Notes under the pieces: generated by a model
What the model saw: only the letters and a program-made list of their open reading frames with translations
Databases searched by the model: none
Told to the model about the DNA's origin: nothing
Part shown: piece after piece, positions 1 to 12,115 of the stretch
Layout: every line of letters begins with the position of its first letter
How positions within the stretch are numbered: position 1 is the stretch's first letter
Made by a program: the position numbers and the translations under genes
NCBI GenBank assembly: GCA_023634235.1
Contig: JAMKCF010000021.1
Location: 10,303,764 to 10,367,763 of the forward strand
Direction of reading: 5' to 3'
DNA from: Pisaster brevispinus
Lineage: Eukaryota; Echinodermata; Asteroidea; Forcipulatida; Asteriidae
Length of the DNA stretch: 64,000 nucleotides

Positions 1-87
1 AATAAAAAAGAAAATCGGATCTAACAGTTCCCTCTTTGTGTGGAGAAATACCCCCCAAAATTGCAATACATTTTTATCTTAAAGGTT

Positions 88-272
88 TGGGCCTAGTTTC
101 ATATAGAGCAAAAAGTTGCTAAGCACAACAAAACTGTGCTTACAAGGATAAGGTTATAAGCCAAAATACAATTTCACGTGTACCATCTGTGACTGGTATC
201 ATGCTTATTTTTGTTGTGCAGAAAATGTTTAAGCAAAATTTTCTGCTTAAGCAGTTCTATGATATTGGGCCC
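88..272. mobile_element. GGGCCCAATTTCAT foldback repeat, copy 1
   Basis: A ~185-bp element of a family with inverted ends (GGGCCCAATTTCATAGAG ... CTCTATGAAATTGGGCCC) and core words GCTTAAGCA, CTAAGCACAACAAA, CAGAATAAGGTTACCAG and GACTGGTATCCTGC. This copy has a damaged left end and an intact right end. Confidence 0.7.
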
Positions 273-479
273 TTGCCACAACAAGGGCCCAGTCTTTCAT
301 CTATGCGTCTTTCATTTATGCTATTTCATGAAAATCTTGCATTTTGTGAAAATGCGTTTGGCTGGAGAACGCATTTCTTGAAAACCCTGCGTTTGTCTCC
401 CTGCACTGCAGAGAGACAAATGCAAAATCCCAAAGTCAGGAAAAATCCTGATCAATCACAAACCTGATGTACTTGATCT

Positions 480-860
480 GACTGAAAGTACATCTATTCA
501 ATCCTCTAGTTGAACACACCATCCAACAAACTTGTGGAATTTTAATCAAATTAGGCGGTCACGCTTTTAGAGAAAACAATGAAAGCTACTTCTTCTTTTT
601 TTCTTCAAAGTCTTAAACTGCCGTTTACTTTTCAAGACTGTAATTTGGACAAAACTATTTCTCGGTATTGCATGTCCCATCAGCTTAAGTTTCTCAAAAC
701 TGTGGGGCTTTCTGGATCCAAACTTTTGAAGTTTGGCCAAACCAAGCTGAATTGAAACAAGTCCTGGGAATGTTTTGTTACTTCTTGTGTGTGTCTCATT
801 TTTAAAACCCCTACTATCCAATCTGGGGATATGCCAACCCTGTTTAAGTATGGATACAAC
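480..860. repeat. Dispersed repeat segment shared with 6795-6870 and 17080-17180
   Basis: 480-560 matches 6795-6870 (TCAATCCTCTRGTTG, AACACACCATCCAA, GGAATTTTAATCAAATTAGG). 690-800 matches 17086-17180 (TTTCTCAAAACTGTGGGGC, CCAAACTTTTGAAGTT, GCTGAATTGAAACAAGTCC). Extent and class unknown. Confidence 0.45.
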
Positions 861-1099
861 ATTCATGTAGATGTATTTTAAACAAACATATTCAGGAAGA
901 GTTTGAGAAGGTAAAACCCAAACAACATTATACTAAACAAACAGCTGGAAAATCCTCACAATATTAAGAAAGTTATCCTGGGTTGGCAAAAGCTAAAAAA
1001 AAACAATCTTAAGTCAAGGTACATGAACACGGAATAGTCATAAAGCCTTAATAGGATGAGTGTATACATAAATGCCATGTAAAAGTCTTATGTTATAAA

Positions 1100-1325
1100 T
1101 AAAAAGTTGGCTCCCCTTATGGTGGTCCGTCTGCTGCTGCTTCCCAGTCTGTATCCTAAACTTGGGTGTGATCCCTGGCTATGTTGCAGATACAGGTTGT
1201 ATGGTCTCTGACTGCCACCCCCGAACAAAGATATTGACAAAATAGGGAGACCACCAACATTAGGGCTAGACGGCTCAGTTGATACAGCGCCGACAGGTTC
1301 AAGTCCCGCTCTAGACAATTTGGTG
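1100..1325 (+). mobile_element. tRNA-containing repeat, family B
   Basis: In order: AGTTGGCTCCCCTTATGGTG, CTGTATCCTAAACTTGGGTG, CAGATACAGGTTGTATGG, CACCCCCGAACAAAGAT, GGGAGACCACCAACATTAGG, then a tRNA-like part (GGCTCAGTTGATAC; AGGTTCAAGTCCCGCTCTAG). The tRNA-like part is at the 3' side of the body rather than at the 5' end. Confidence 0.65.
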
Positions 1326-1337
1326 TGGAGTGACATA

Positions 1338-2056
1338 GACCCCTGTTTACACTAGATCCAGAAAGGTGGATCAGACCGGGGTCTGATCCGGCAATGTGGA
1401 TTAACGGCTAGTGTAAACGCAAAAAAAGCAGGATCAGACCCGGTTCAAGATCCGGCAATTTTAATCCACCTTTCGAGGAGGGTTGAATCCGGCAATTGGT
1501 GGATCAGATCCGGCAAAGTGGATTCCAAAAACAAGTGTAAACGCAAAGGTGGATCAGACACCGCAATTCGATGTGGTCATTTCCGGTTTCGCTACGAATG
1601 GCACGCTTTTTGCTTGTGCTTTGGTGGGACATCCGTTGCTGTTTATACTTTTGTGTGTGTGCTGTGTGCACATGGACTGTGCGTGTGTGAAACGTTTTGT
1701 TGTTTTCAGCGTCCTTATACATACATCGTTACGTTCGGAGTTTGCCTTGTTGCTGTATTTTGTTAATTCCCATCTACAAAATATTTCTACCTACATGGTC
1801 GTTGTTAGCCGTATCATTTGCTGTACTGTATTTTCTGCATTCTACCTTCGCATTGATAATAATTATTTCTAGAAGTGGCGCGCTGTAATCGTGACCTTTG
1901 AGCTCTTTGCGAGGAGCGGTGATAATACATCCGGTTCAAAAGTGGGATCGGAGCCGGATCAAGCGCTGGTGTAAACGCGACACAGGATCTTGATCTGCGG
2001 TCGTTAAAAAAATGCCGGATCTCAATCCACCTTTCTGGATCTAGTGTAAACGCGGT
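1338..2056. mobile_element. Non-autonomous DNA transposon with ~34-bp terminal inverted repeats
   Basis: The left end begins GACCCCTGTTTACACTAG and continues ATCCAGAAAGGTGGAT. The right end, read in reverse complement, begins GACCGCGTTTACACTAG and continues identically. Subterminal copies of GGATCAGAYCCGGCAA recur at about 1369-1520. The flanking three bases are ATA and TTA, so a TWA-type target duplication is possible but not exact. ORFs inside have no recognisable transposase. Confidence 0.65.
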
Positions 2057-4931
2057 CTTAGGGGAAGAGGAAATCAGAGGAACTGGGTCTCACTCATCCT
2101 TTAACACCCTTATAGACTAGGCAGTTTGGCCAGAGTGAGGCCGACGGAGGCTAAATTCCTCCAACGTCCTCTTCTTCTATGTAACTCAGCACCAAATTGT
2201 TTGGACAGAGGAAAGAATGCCTGGCCGTGTGATGAGCAATTGTTAATGGGCCCACCACCCCAAGTCCTTTGGAATCCTTTGCTTTGGCCATTGGATAAAA
2301 GGGATTGGAACTGTACGGGTTTTAAAGCTCAGGAGGAGTAGTCATGGTGGAAGTGTTGGGAAAGGTGGGGGGAGTTAAATTGCAAGTTACTCCCAGACTT
2401 CTTCTAATATTCTCAGGCCTAACTAGATTTTCTTCTTATTTTATTTTTTGAGAGGGGGGGGGTGTGAATAAATTTCTTTCTCATTCTCTAGTTTCATAAA
2501 GACACACCAATAAACCAATCTGTAAAAATTTTCATCAACATTGGTGGTTATATTTTAGTTTTTTTTTTTTAAAGGAAAGTTATTCACTCTTTTAAAGGCA
2601 TTTTGTGCATGTTCATACACATGCACTAAGCCATTAACGCTGGAATATGCATACACAAGCGAAACTGTTATGGACAAACAAACAAAGTGGGATCATCCTG
2701 TTTCTTTTTGGGGGGGCAAGTTAAGTGTCCAGGGATGCTTCTGACATGTTCGGACATTCCATGGTGTAGCATGCACAGTGTATGCACTCACCGTGTTACG
2801 CTTCTTTCTGCCATGTAGCAAAGCATGACAAAGGGTACTGGAATTCATGCTCAAACTCTCCCTTATTTCAGGGATTATTGTGTAATTCCCAATTCCCGAC
2901 CCTCGTTGCTTTGTAAGACAAACCAGAATTATGAGAGTTCGATAGGCTGCCCTCATTGTAATCCAGGAAGTAAGGTCTGAGACTACAACATGCATTGATA
3001 AGCCTATTGCCCTGGTTTGGCCAAATCACGAGGAACAAAAGCCACATTTTTGCCAAAGCGAAAAAAGAACTCCTGGAACATTTTATGAGTCCATTTATTC
3101 TCTTTACTTGGTTAAGTCATGGTTTCATCTGTCAAGTTGGTTGCTTTGTTTCAATAAAGTCACCAAACTGTGACTTCATACGTAAAAGACTTTAATTTTT
3201 TAGTTCATTATGTCATAGCATACCTTTGGGTCTACCGGGGCTGTTAGCTTGCAACTGATAGCTAATCAGCATAATGGTATATTGGGGCAGGATAAGGGCA
3301 CTCCAATCTTTAAATTCATATTTTAAACTTCTTATTTAATTTTCCTTTTTCAAATTTTGTGAGTGCAATGTTTTGTTTTTGTTTTTGTCTTTATGTCAAT
3401 AATATCTTGGAACTGTTATTGTGTGGTTTGCTAGAGGGTTGTGCAATTTCATTTATCTGTTTCTAGTATAATTAAACTGTCCATCTAGACTGGTTGCTTA
3501 TTAATTAAGTAATTTATTTATTATTTTCTGTGCCCTTTCTGCCAAAGTCTTATCGATGTTGGTATTTTATCTTTGATATATTTGTATATAATGTGAAGGC
3601 CCTAAATGATCAATGACCCTAATGAAATATGATTGAATAAATAACATAAATAATAAATAAATAAATATATTTACTTATGTACTCATACATGACTTCATAG
3701 AAGGTTAATTAAACCATAATAATTGTTTTTGGCAGGCCTTTGAAATACAAATAGGTAGTGTAAATCTGTCTTCCAACTTGTTATTATGTAGACTGGAAGA
3801 AAACAAAAAAGATAAGTAATAATAATGGCCATTTGTCATGCACCATATCGGCCTAAAAGACGCTCTTGGCGCAGGAGAGCTGCAGAAAAGACAAGTGGGC
3901 CTACAATGAGTTTTAAAGATGACAATTTAAACACACAATTAAGTTTTCAAATGAGTTTTGATGCTGGAATATGTTGTGACTTGTCGGAGTTTGGGAGGGA
4001 GTTTGACATTCCATAGGTGTAAGACGCATCGCGTAACTTCACTTTAATGACAGAGATCTTACGACAGCTCTGATACCCATGCAGTCAATTCATTTTCCGG
4101 CACATGGGAGTAACTGAACCTTAACCCTTAAACCCATTTAATAAAACCGCAAAGCAAAACAAGCACACAAAGAACTATGTTTTCTGCTGTCTGCACACAC
4201 AGGGCTCAAATATATATATATTTTTTATATATATATATCATAATGAAAACTTTTGGCCCCAAACACGCAAAAGCTCAGTGTATGTGTGAGCCAACAGCCA
4301 TGTGCATTCCACTGCACTATCTTGACCTTGCATTTAGCATATTCATACAACACAGGGCAAGCCCACTGAGCTGGGAGACTTGGACCGCTCCATTGCATGT
4401 TTTAGGGGAGATCAAAGACAAGTGTTGTTTTTTAACAACACAAACATCAAGAGGGATACTGCTGCTTTTTTCTTTTTATCACAGTTGATTTATTTACTTC
4501 ATGCAAAACTTATAAAGAATACATAAGACATAAAAACCAGCGTGTCCCCCCTTTTTTTAACAGCGATCTTGCGCCAAATGTTAAACACTGTTTATGTACA
4601 CATTATTCCGTTTACATAAGTGGAACAGTCCCACGCAGAATATGTCTCAGAATTCAGAGCCCTTCCATCAGAAAACGATGATGATTGACAAATTTTTCTT
4701 AAGTTTTCAAGGCCTCAATATGATGAAAATGACTATCCAATATACGGGTAAAGAAAATAATCATAAATTGCTGGTAAAAACTCAGAGAGGAGGCGAAACT
4801 TCGAAGAAAAGTATCAGAATTCAGCGAACCATCGTGCAGGAAGCATGGTAATGCGGGTCAAGTGTCACGTCACACGCTGGTATCACGTGATCAATGGACC
4901 GTCGCACGGGTCTATTTTGTAAGAAAAGTGC

Positions 4932-5205
4932 TGATTGGAAGAAAACTTTGAGGAAAAAATGATCCCTGGATTTTGGGCCAATCATAGTCAGTTTTACATG
5001 AGTGATAGAGTAACTCTTCATCTCTACAAAACTGTTCACCCCAAAGTTTGATGACCCTTGGTTCTCTTGCCACGAGAAGATAAGGCGAATGGGGTCGGAA
5101 ATCAGTGTTCGTTTGGGCTGTTTATCCGTGCTTCGCCATAGACAGTCGTGGCGGATTGGAAAACTTTGACGAAAAAATGATCCCAGGTTTTGTCCAAAAA
5201 GTTAA
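4932..5205. repeat. Direct repeat pair around ATTGGAAAACTTTGA
   Basis: ATTGGAAGAAAACTTTGAGG then AAAAAATGATCCCTGG (4932-4970) recurs as ATTGGAAAACTTTGACG then AAAAAATGATCCCAGG (5155-5187). No gene recognised here. Confidence 0.5.
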
Positions 5206-6794
5206 CGAAACATACCCAACTAAAAAGGCTGAAATGTCTTCTTTCATATTCCGTTCACCCCAAGTTTGTACGATGTTCCGTTAAAAAAATACAGAGTTTA
5301 ATAAAACAAAAATGCCTCAATTCCAACACGTTTTACCGTGTTGTAAGCTCTGTGTGTAACATCCGGGGAGCAGATGCACGCTAGTTTTCACTATGTTTTT
5401 TTTTTTGGGGGGGGGGGGGTCCAGAAGACCCTCAGGGCTTTTTGCTCAAAATGGTTTCTGGACCAGAATCAAAATGAGAAAATCTTCCTTACAGAGTTTA
5501 ACATGCACTATTTGAACAAGAGAATATTTATCTCTTTGTCTCTGCGGGTATACTTCTTTACCAAATTTAAAGGTATTTTATCAGACTCAAAGTCAACATT
5601 TGAACATAATTTTTTATTTTTTTTTTAAATATCACATAGTGGGGTATTATTATTTATAATTATATGAATAAAAAACACAAAACTGTCGAAATGGTTCAGA
5701 CTGGAGTTTACTGGCCCGATGCTAAAACTGCTGGCCTCGGGCCTGCAGTTCAGTGTTCATTTTGAGACCTAGCACAGCACAAGAGCCAGACAACCGTGAT
5801 ACACTTCTGGTAAAATAACCCAAAGATCCAACAATTGGAAGTTTTCACAAAGAGATCAGGATTTCCTCTAAGTGTTCACATTCCTACAACCTTTAAGTTA
5901 GAAGTACAGGTATGATAATGATAACTTTCAACAAAGTGTTAAAATGTTTTAATTTGTAAGGTGTTTGGGTTTTTTCATATACATTTTATACTGTTCACCT
6001 GCACCTGCTAATTTTATTTTTTTAACGACATTCAACTGCCAGGTAAAAAAAAAAAAAATACAATCCTAAAATAGTTCTTAAAATACATGTGGCTTACAAA
6101 TATTGGAAGCATCTGAGTGCATTGTCACACAAAATAATCACAACTTGAAATTTTGACATATCACCTTGTGAAAAGGAAAAGTCAGATTTCACCGTGTGAT
6201 TACATTTAGCGACAATACATGAACGAAGTGCATTCAATATTTGTTTAAATAATACACACAGAGCCTTGTCATTGGAATGTTTGTTTACAATGACAAAAAG
6301 GGAACTTCCACTCCACACTCCAAATATTCTAAAAATATAATGTGTACCCCATGCACGCACGCAGTGACTATTTTAACATTCACGCATGCGCACAGGTCAC
6401 CAGGGCACAGATCACCAGAATATGGACCAAAACACAAACGACACAAATACGTAGCTGGTTACCCTCAAATGCTTGATAATAATCAATTAATGAGTTTTGT
6501 TAATTGCATTATAGCTATCTAAGGTAAGAAATAGATTCTGATTGAGTCATATCATAACTATTGTTGAGGATTGAGGATAAGGTGGTTGTTTTGAGATCAA
6601 GTTTTTATTGGTACTGTCTTCTTTATAAACAGACGTTGCAAATGTGCATGGCTGATAGTGTCGTTGCCTGGCACTCTGTACACATTTTCGTGTGTACTTT
6701 TATCAGTCAACTTCAATTTACATTGCATGTAAATGTCATTACTGACACTTCATTCAGAACTGAATCACATTGCTGCTTTTTGGAAATGTACATT

Positions 6795-6870
6795 CATTTC
6801 AATCCTCTGGTTGTTGAACACACCATCCAAGAAACTTGTTGAATTTTAATCAAATTAGGAGGTCCTGTTT
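6795..6870. repeat. Dispersed repeat segment (partner of 480-560)
   Basis: TCAATCCTCTGGTTGTTGAA, CACACCATCCAAGAAACTTG, TTTTAATCAAATTAGGAGGT. Same orientation as at 480-560. Confidence 0.5.
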
Positions 6871-7052
6871 AAGTGAAAACAACAAAAGTTGTTTTGGTTT
6901 TTTTTTTTGTCAGGGATTCGGAAAGCGTGCTTGTTTCGGTTCTTGTCATCAAAATAAAATTAATTGACTAGAGAAAAACTGACTAGAGTAGGATTTTAAC
7001 GTGGGACCAGTAACAAGTTGTACAACCGAATGGCGACCCCAAAACAAATGCA

Positions 7053-7862
7053 TTTTATGGTTTATAAACCCTGTTTTGAAAGTGGTTAAATTTTAATAAG
7101 GGAATAAAAGAGTGGCGACGAGTTCTTAAACGGCCGTTTAAAACCGGCAGGGTTGTGGCCGTGCGATAAAGGCCCGAGCCAAAGGCGAGGGCCTTTATCG
7201 CACGACCACGACCCTGCAAGGTTTTAAACGGCCGTTTTAAGAACGAGTCACTACTCTTTTATTCCCATTCATAAATGCCCTTTTGTTAAAAAGCGAAAAA
7301 ATTTTATAGACAATCTGTGACAATCTGTACATTTTGTACAATTTCAAAAACTTTTTAAAAGTTATGTTTGGTGCGCGTTGGGTTGTGTGTACGCGCGTGT
7401 AAAAATAGATTACGCGCTGGTACTAATAGCTATATATTGCTATATATTGCGTTCCGTGTAATTAAATTGGCGTACCGTGAGCTTGTGCGCCCAACACGCG
7501 AAGCCAGCCGGTTATAAACACTCTTGGCTTATAAACACTCCGTGCTTTATCATCTGTTTAAACACCCCCACGTGACATGCTCTCCACCAATAGGAATAGC
7601 GAAACTGTCTGGGGTATTTATGAATGGTTTATAAACCATGTTTTGCAGATGTTTAAATTTAATGATGCTTCAGTTTTCATGGTTTATAAACCATAATTTA
7701 TAAACCATGTTTTATGATGAATTCAATTTTCATGATTTATCAACCTAATTCATTCGTTATTTTTATATTCATGGAATGTAAACCACAAAATGATTTTGAC
7801 AACACTTTCTATGGTTTACATCTAATTGTTTACAAACCATGATAAAAACATGTCCAAAATAC
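7053..7862. mobile_element. Possible ~800-bp non-autonomous element around palindromic ATGGTTTATAAACCAT motifs
   Basis: The self-complementary motif ATGGTTTATAAACCAT, or a near copy, occurs at about 7058, 7622 and 7679, with half-copies at 7692, 7801 and 7827. The hairpin at 7100-7266 and a CpG-containing segment with TTATAAACACTC repeats (7510-7560) lie between. Outer boundaries and target duplication are not clear, so treating it as one element is an inference. Confidence 0.35.
7100..7266. repeat. Large near-perfect hairpin palindrome (~78-bp arms)
   Basis: The left arm starts GGGAATAAAAGAGT and runs through TTCTTAAACGGCCGTTTAAA to GTGCGATAAAGGCCC. The right arm is its reverse complement, with a few mismatches, ending TCTTTTATTCCC. 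The loop is about 12 nt (GAGCCAAAGGCGA). The arms are GC-rich in their inner half, unlike the AT-rich surroundings. Confidence 0.85.
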
Positions 7863-8049
7863 GCTAAACAATTAATTGAAAAACGGCGCCTCATAGACAA
7901 GATAGGTCACTTTGTGGTACAGGCGACGATATATCAATCATAATCTCTCTCAATTGAGCATTTAAGATTGAAACTTGTCTTGATTACTTTTTTGATGATT
8001 ACCAGACTTGTACTTTGTCTTTACATTCACAGGATTAAAATAAAGAGTT

Positions 8050-11000
8050 ATGGATATTAGCAAAGTTCTAATAAAATACATATTGGATGAAAAAGACTCC
8101 AATAATGGAAAGGTATGTATAAGCATGGTACATGGTCAAGCATTTTCAACTTGCGAACTTTCGCAGGGCTCGAATTTGGGGAAAATATCCACAAGACCGC
8201 AGGGCTTGTAGCTCAACATTTTTACTGGACCAGAATTTATTTTACAAGACCAGAATCAAAATGAGTTGAACAAGCACTAATAGAAAATCTCATTTGTCTT
8301 ATGTATAGTACTTCGATACTGAAGAGAATTGAAAGATATTTATCAGACTCATTTTCAAAAAAATTTCACAAAAAATATTACACAATGAGTTAGCCTTTAA
8401 TTACTCAATAGAAAAATACAAGACTTCCGGGCTTGTCAGGCTTTACTGGCCCAAGACTAAAATCACTGGCCTCGGGCCTGTGGTCCAGTGTTAAATTCGA
8501 GCCCTGTTTCGCCTCTCATGGTTTTGGTTTTTGTGAAATTATTTTACCTGTAAAATTTTAATATAAGTTGCCTAATGTAATCCCCCAAAGGTAGGGTCAT
8601 AGATTGGTAAATATTCAAAAAATTAATGACCAAAAAACCTTACTTGGTGAGAAGCATTACAGCCATTGATAGTACAAACTGTTTTGAGAAAGGAGTCAAA
8701 AATTTGGTTCTACAAAAATGGTGGACCGTGTTAGTTCACAAAGTAAAGGAAAACCACACAATTTTGAGGCGTAGTTGTGTGGATCATTCAAATCTACTTT
8801 AAAAACATCTTTCCAACCATATTCATTTTATAACGAATGCTTTCAAACACTTTTTATAGCCCCTAATTGCCCAATTCAAGGCAACGTGTCCCTTTAAGGC
8901 TACACGTGTAAAGCTCCAGATTAAAATGACTGTCTATGTTTTCATTTCTATCCAACACATGAAACTGAAAGCACACTGGTATGAAGTTTACTTTATACTT
9001 ATCAGATTATTAGGCTGTGTCAGACTTATGACTACAGCTACGGCTATGGCTGGATCACCAGTGATCATCCTACATTGAAGCATAGGCCATCCTTAGCAAG
9101 TGCATGTCAGCTGTAGCCGTTGCTGTCAATTCAGATGCACCCTTATTGGGGATTTTGGCCAAGGAGACTTTAAAGATGTTTCATACAACGCGCAAACTAT
9201 TATACGCAAGTGTTTAAGAGAAATAAAAATAATCAAATACAGAAAATTTAAGGGGATATTAAAGAGAAATAAATTATTTTAATATGGAAACCCCTCGTAA
9301 ATAAAAGGGATTTCTCCTAGCACAATTCAAGTTTTAAAAAACACATTTCCTTCACCAAATGTAGTAAAGTCATAATCTTTGTGCGGGCATGTAGCTTACA
9401 GCACATGTAACATTTCACCTTCAGTTCTGGTTCGAACTGGAAGCTCTAAAAACAAAACATCATACCTCCTGAGCCACAAGTCATGCAGTCATAATCTTTG
9501 TGCCATCTCACACCTTACAACACATTCAACGTTTTATTCAAGTTATGACCCCACTTTAACCTTTTCCTTATGGTCCAAACAGCCAGTTTAAAGAGTTCCT
9601 TTAGTGTTTATGACTTAATTTAACATATAATGCATGTCGCATGTTATTTTTCTCTTTTTGTTCGACCAACCCAAACCCCAAGTGTTTGTTACGCACAAGC
9701 ACATGTCTAGTTATTACTATTATTAATATTTGTTAAAATTTGTCTTTAAATTCACAGCAGACATCTTTGGATAATTATAATAATAATAATGCCAAACAAC
9801 TGTTTATCAAGGACACATTCTACATTGAACAGGTACGTATAAATGTGACCTTCCACGCCAAAATCAAGCAGTTCTGGGAAACAGTAAAATTACATTTAAA
9901 ATGTAGAGACAACCAAAACACCTGCCATGATATCAATGTAATGTCTTACATACACATTGTACAAGTTGATCAATAATAATAATACTGAGCTCTTTTATAG
10001 TGCTTTATCTCACATGATGGGCATCTCAAAGCGCTACGTTTTTTTTTCCAGCATGGTATGCTCAGCAATAATGGTTAAAGCGTCTTGCTTAAAACCCACA
10101 CTGTGCTGACCAGAGCTGGAGTCCCGTGTTCTTATCTGCTCAGCCAAGACACACCATCTTTTTGATGGGCAAAAAAACCCAACCCACTGTTAGAAAGTGC
10201 CTCGTATTGGCATGAAGCATCACAGCTTCATTCAGAAAAAAAAAATCATAAAGGCTGCACAGGTAAAGTAACGAGGTAAGATAAGATCAAGACTAAAGTA
10301 ATTGTGTACTCTTTCCTTTTCATCAGGTTTATATGCGTGCACAGCAGGATGGTGTTAGCAGATCGCAGATGCCAATTGAAGAGGTAGGTCCTCCTTTCTT
10401 TTTATTTACATTTCGTAACAAGGAACATGTGACTTATTTGAAGAAAAAAAAGGCCTTCATCTTAAACTTGTAGGATCTGAAACTTTGCATAGTGGGAGTA
10501 CAATCAAGTGAGGTTTGCGGCGACACCATGTGTAAAGTCTCATTTGAGTAACTTGGTGGTTCTGAGAAGAACTAGTGGTTTGACAACTCGACATTTCAAA
10601 GACAATCAGAGCATACTGATCCCAACGATGAGCTGTCAAACCACCAGGGCCCAATTTCATGGCTCTGCTTACCGAAGCAAAGAATCTGCGCTTACGGAAG
10701 CAGGGAATTCCGTGCTTATGTCGCTAACGTCAAGCGTATTTCATGGGTTAGCAGAGAATTTTTACTCGTGCGCATGCGTACTCTACGTTACTAGGCATTC
10801 TTCGCTTACACAGCTAGCACAGAAATTTGGCGCTTTGGTGGTTAAACTCATAGATGGTTAAAATGCACTGGACAAACTGTTTCACAATACCTTTTGGATG
10901 GTATTATGATGCCACAATCAAGAGGAACAAAAGTTCCGAATAAAAATAACGACAGTATATTGTGAACTTGTAACATTGTCACCTTCCCAAATAGGTGATA

Positions 11001-11363
11001 GTTAATAAATAGGTGTCCAGATATGCTTTGATACACCTGTCCATTATTCTACAATCCTCTCCCAGCATCAAGTTCTTTGGAAGGGGATAAACTATAAATA
11101 TTTGCTTTAATTGGGTACCATACACTGTACAATGCTCATGAATTACAAAGGTTTGGAAAGGTGGGGGTAGGTTGGCAAAAAATAGCAAAGTTTTAAATTA
11201 ATCGGTTATATATTTTACCATTCTTATCATGTTACAGAATGGCAATCTGATTTTGACCACACGAGAGCCACCAGGGGCGGAAACCCTACTATTAGGACAG
11301 AACCCACCACCAGGCCATGAACCACCACACCCAGAGACAAAAAAAGAAATAGGATTTGCATAA
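8050..11363 (+). CDS. Small hydrophilic protein encoded by four short exons, unrecognised
   Basis: An exon chain with good splice sites, every junction in phase 0: 8033-8112 (ATG at 8050, preceded by an in-frame TAA at 8041), 9758-9832, 10327-10383, 11238-11364 (TAA at 11361-11363, one base before a GTAAGT donor). It gives 106 residues: MDISKVLIKYILDEKDSNNG, then an Asn-rich segment, LFIKDTFYIEQ, VYMRAQQDGVSRSQMPIEE, and a Pro-rich end (REPPGAE, QNPPPGHEPPHPE). No signal peptide or membrane segment is seen. The last exon has only one open frame. If it is skipped, the third exon joins 18628 in phase 0 and adds IEDKPQ before a stop that overlaps the ATG of the downstream membrane-protein ORF. 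No known family recognised; the ORFs are short, so chance exon-like structure cannot be excluded. Confidence 0.38.
8598..8905. repeat. AATTAATGACC / CTTGGTGAGAAGCA repeat, family D
   Basis: Shared words: AAAAAATTAATGACC, CTTGGTGAGAAGCATTACAG, TTTTGAGAAAGGAG, and the end CGTGTCCCTTTAAGGC. It lies in the first intron of the small-protein exon chain. Confidence 0.55.
9010..9130. repeat. GGCTACAGCTACGGCTAC foldback repeat, copy 1
   Basis: ACTACAGCTACGGCTATGGC at the left, mirrored by CAGCTGTAGCCGTTGC at the right, with a CCTTAGCAAGTG spacer word. Other copies: 12990-13120, 33035-33180 and 50605-50745. Confidence 0.5.
9968..10175. repeat. Dispersed repeat fragment with ATAATAATAATAC start
   Basis: AATAATAATAATACTGAGCT, CTTTTATAGTGCTTTATCTC and GGGCATCTCAAAGCGCTAC are words I associate with LINE 3' ends and SINE-like repeats of marine invertebrates. 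Only one copy is seen here, so the class is uncertain. Confidence 0.3.
10647..10836. repeat. Dispersed repeat, GCTTACGGAAGCAGG family, copy 1
   Basis: It begins GGGCCCAATTTCATGGCT and contains GCTTACGGAAGCAGGGAATT, CATGCGTACTCTACG, TTACTAGGCATTCTTCGC and AATTTGGCGCTTTGG. The second copy is at the right edge of the window. It shares only its first ~15 bases with the GCTTAAGCA family. Confidence 0.7.
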
Positions 11364-11639
11364 TGTAAGTGATCGATAAAATGATACCTTTTTTTTCTAA
11401 ACTGGAATATGTTAATTCTTGACTTAAAAAAAACCCCAGAAAACAGCTTGCTCAAACAGAGAAAGTTTAAAACTAAACAAAAGAAATTGTTCACATGAGA
11501 TGATTGCAGTGAACTGTTTGACCATGTTGACTCTGTTCCTCCTTTACTTTCAGTAAATGATTTATTTACAAATATACCAACAATACAATCCATCAGGCCC
11601 CGCCCACTACAGCAAAATCTGTCTTAATCAAGGATGGCA

Positions 11640-12115
11640 GCTTGTTCATGTTTTACAACATTTTTGGACTCGTAACAGTTTTGGGTTGAACAAAGAACAA
11701 TTGAATAGAACTGGATTTGAACAGGTGACCTCCAGATTAATGTGCAGGTGCTGTGCCAACTGAGCTTCCTAGTCCTAATGTGGTGGTCTCCTTTATTTTG
11801 TCAAGATCTTTGTTCAGGGGTGCCAGTCAAACACTGTCAAAACGGTATTCTTGAATCAAGAAAAAAACTTATTTCAAGAAAAAAATTATTGCGTCACTTC
11901 CTAGAAAGAGTTTTTCTTACTTCAAGAGTACCATTTTTAGCAGTGAAGCATTTCAACCTGTAACTGCCGTATGGCTACAGATCACACCCACGTTCAGGAT
12001 ACAACCTAGGAAAAGGCAGTACACAGGGATCACCTTAAGGGGATGCAACTTTTTATTTTTAAAATCAAGTAATAAACCACAAGGTAAACTGGATAAATGT
12101 TTAATTCATTTTTGA
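11640..12115 (-). mobile_element. tRNA-containing repeat, family B
   Basis: Reverse orientation: ACTGGATTTGAACAGGTGAC and TGTGCCAACTGAGCTTCC (tRNA-like), TGGTGGTCTCCTTTATTTTG, AACCTGTAACTGCCGTATGG, CAGGATACAACCTAGG, ATCACCTTAAGGGGATG, and AATAAACCACAAGG at the far end. About 130 bp of unrelated sequence (11840-11955) interrupts it. Confidence 0.65.

Larger units (their letters stand above)
2057..7052. other. Intergenic, no gene supported
   Basis: AT-rich sequence with homopolymer runs, an AAATA-type simple repeat at 3636-3668, a TA-rich palindrome at 4211-4238 and a T/G run at 5397-5420. A 63-codon frame at 3825-4016 starts with a basic segment (RPKRRSWRRRAAEK) but has no recognisable domain. 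Confidence 0.6.

Noticed and set aside
1483..1872. 129-codon frame inside the 719-bp inverted-repeat element
   Set aside because: Overlapping frames on both strands are equally open, and there are no transposase motifs.
3825..4016. 63-codon frame with a basic N-terminus and a stop just before a GTGTAAG donor-like site
   Set aside because: No domain, weak splice context and no supporting neighbour exons; kept only as a remark.
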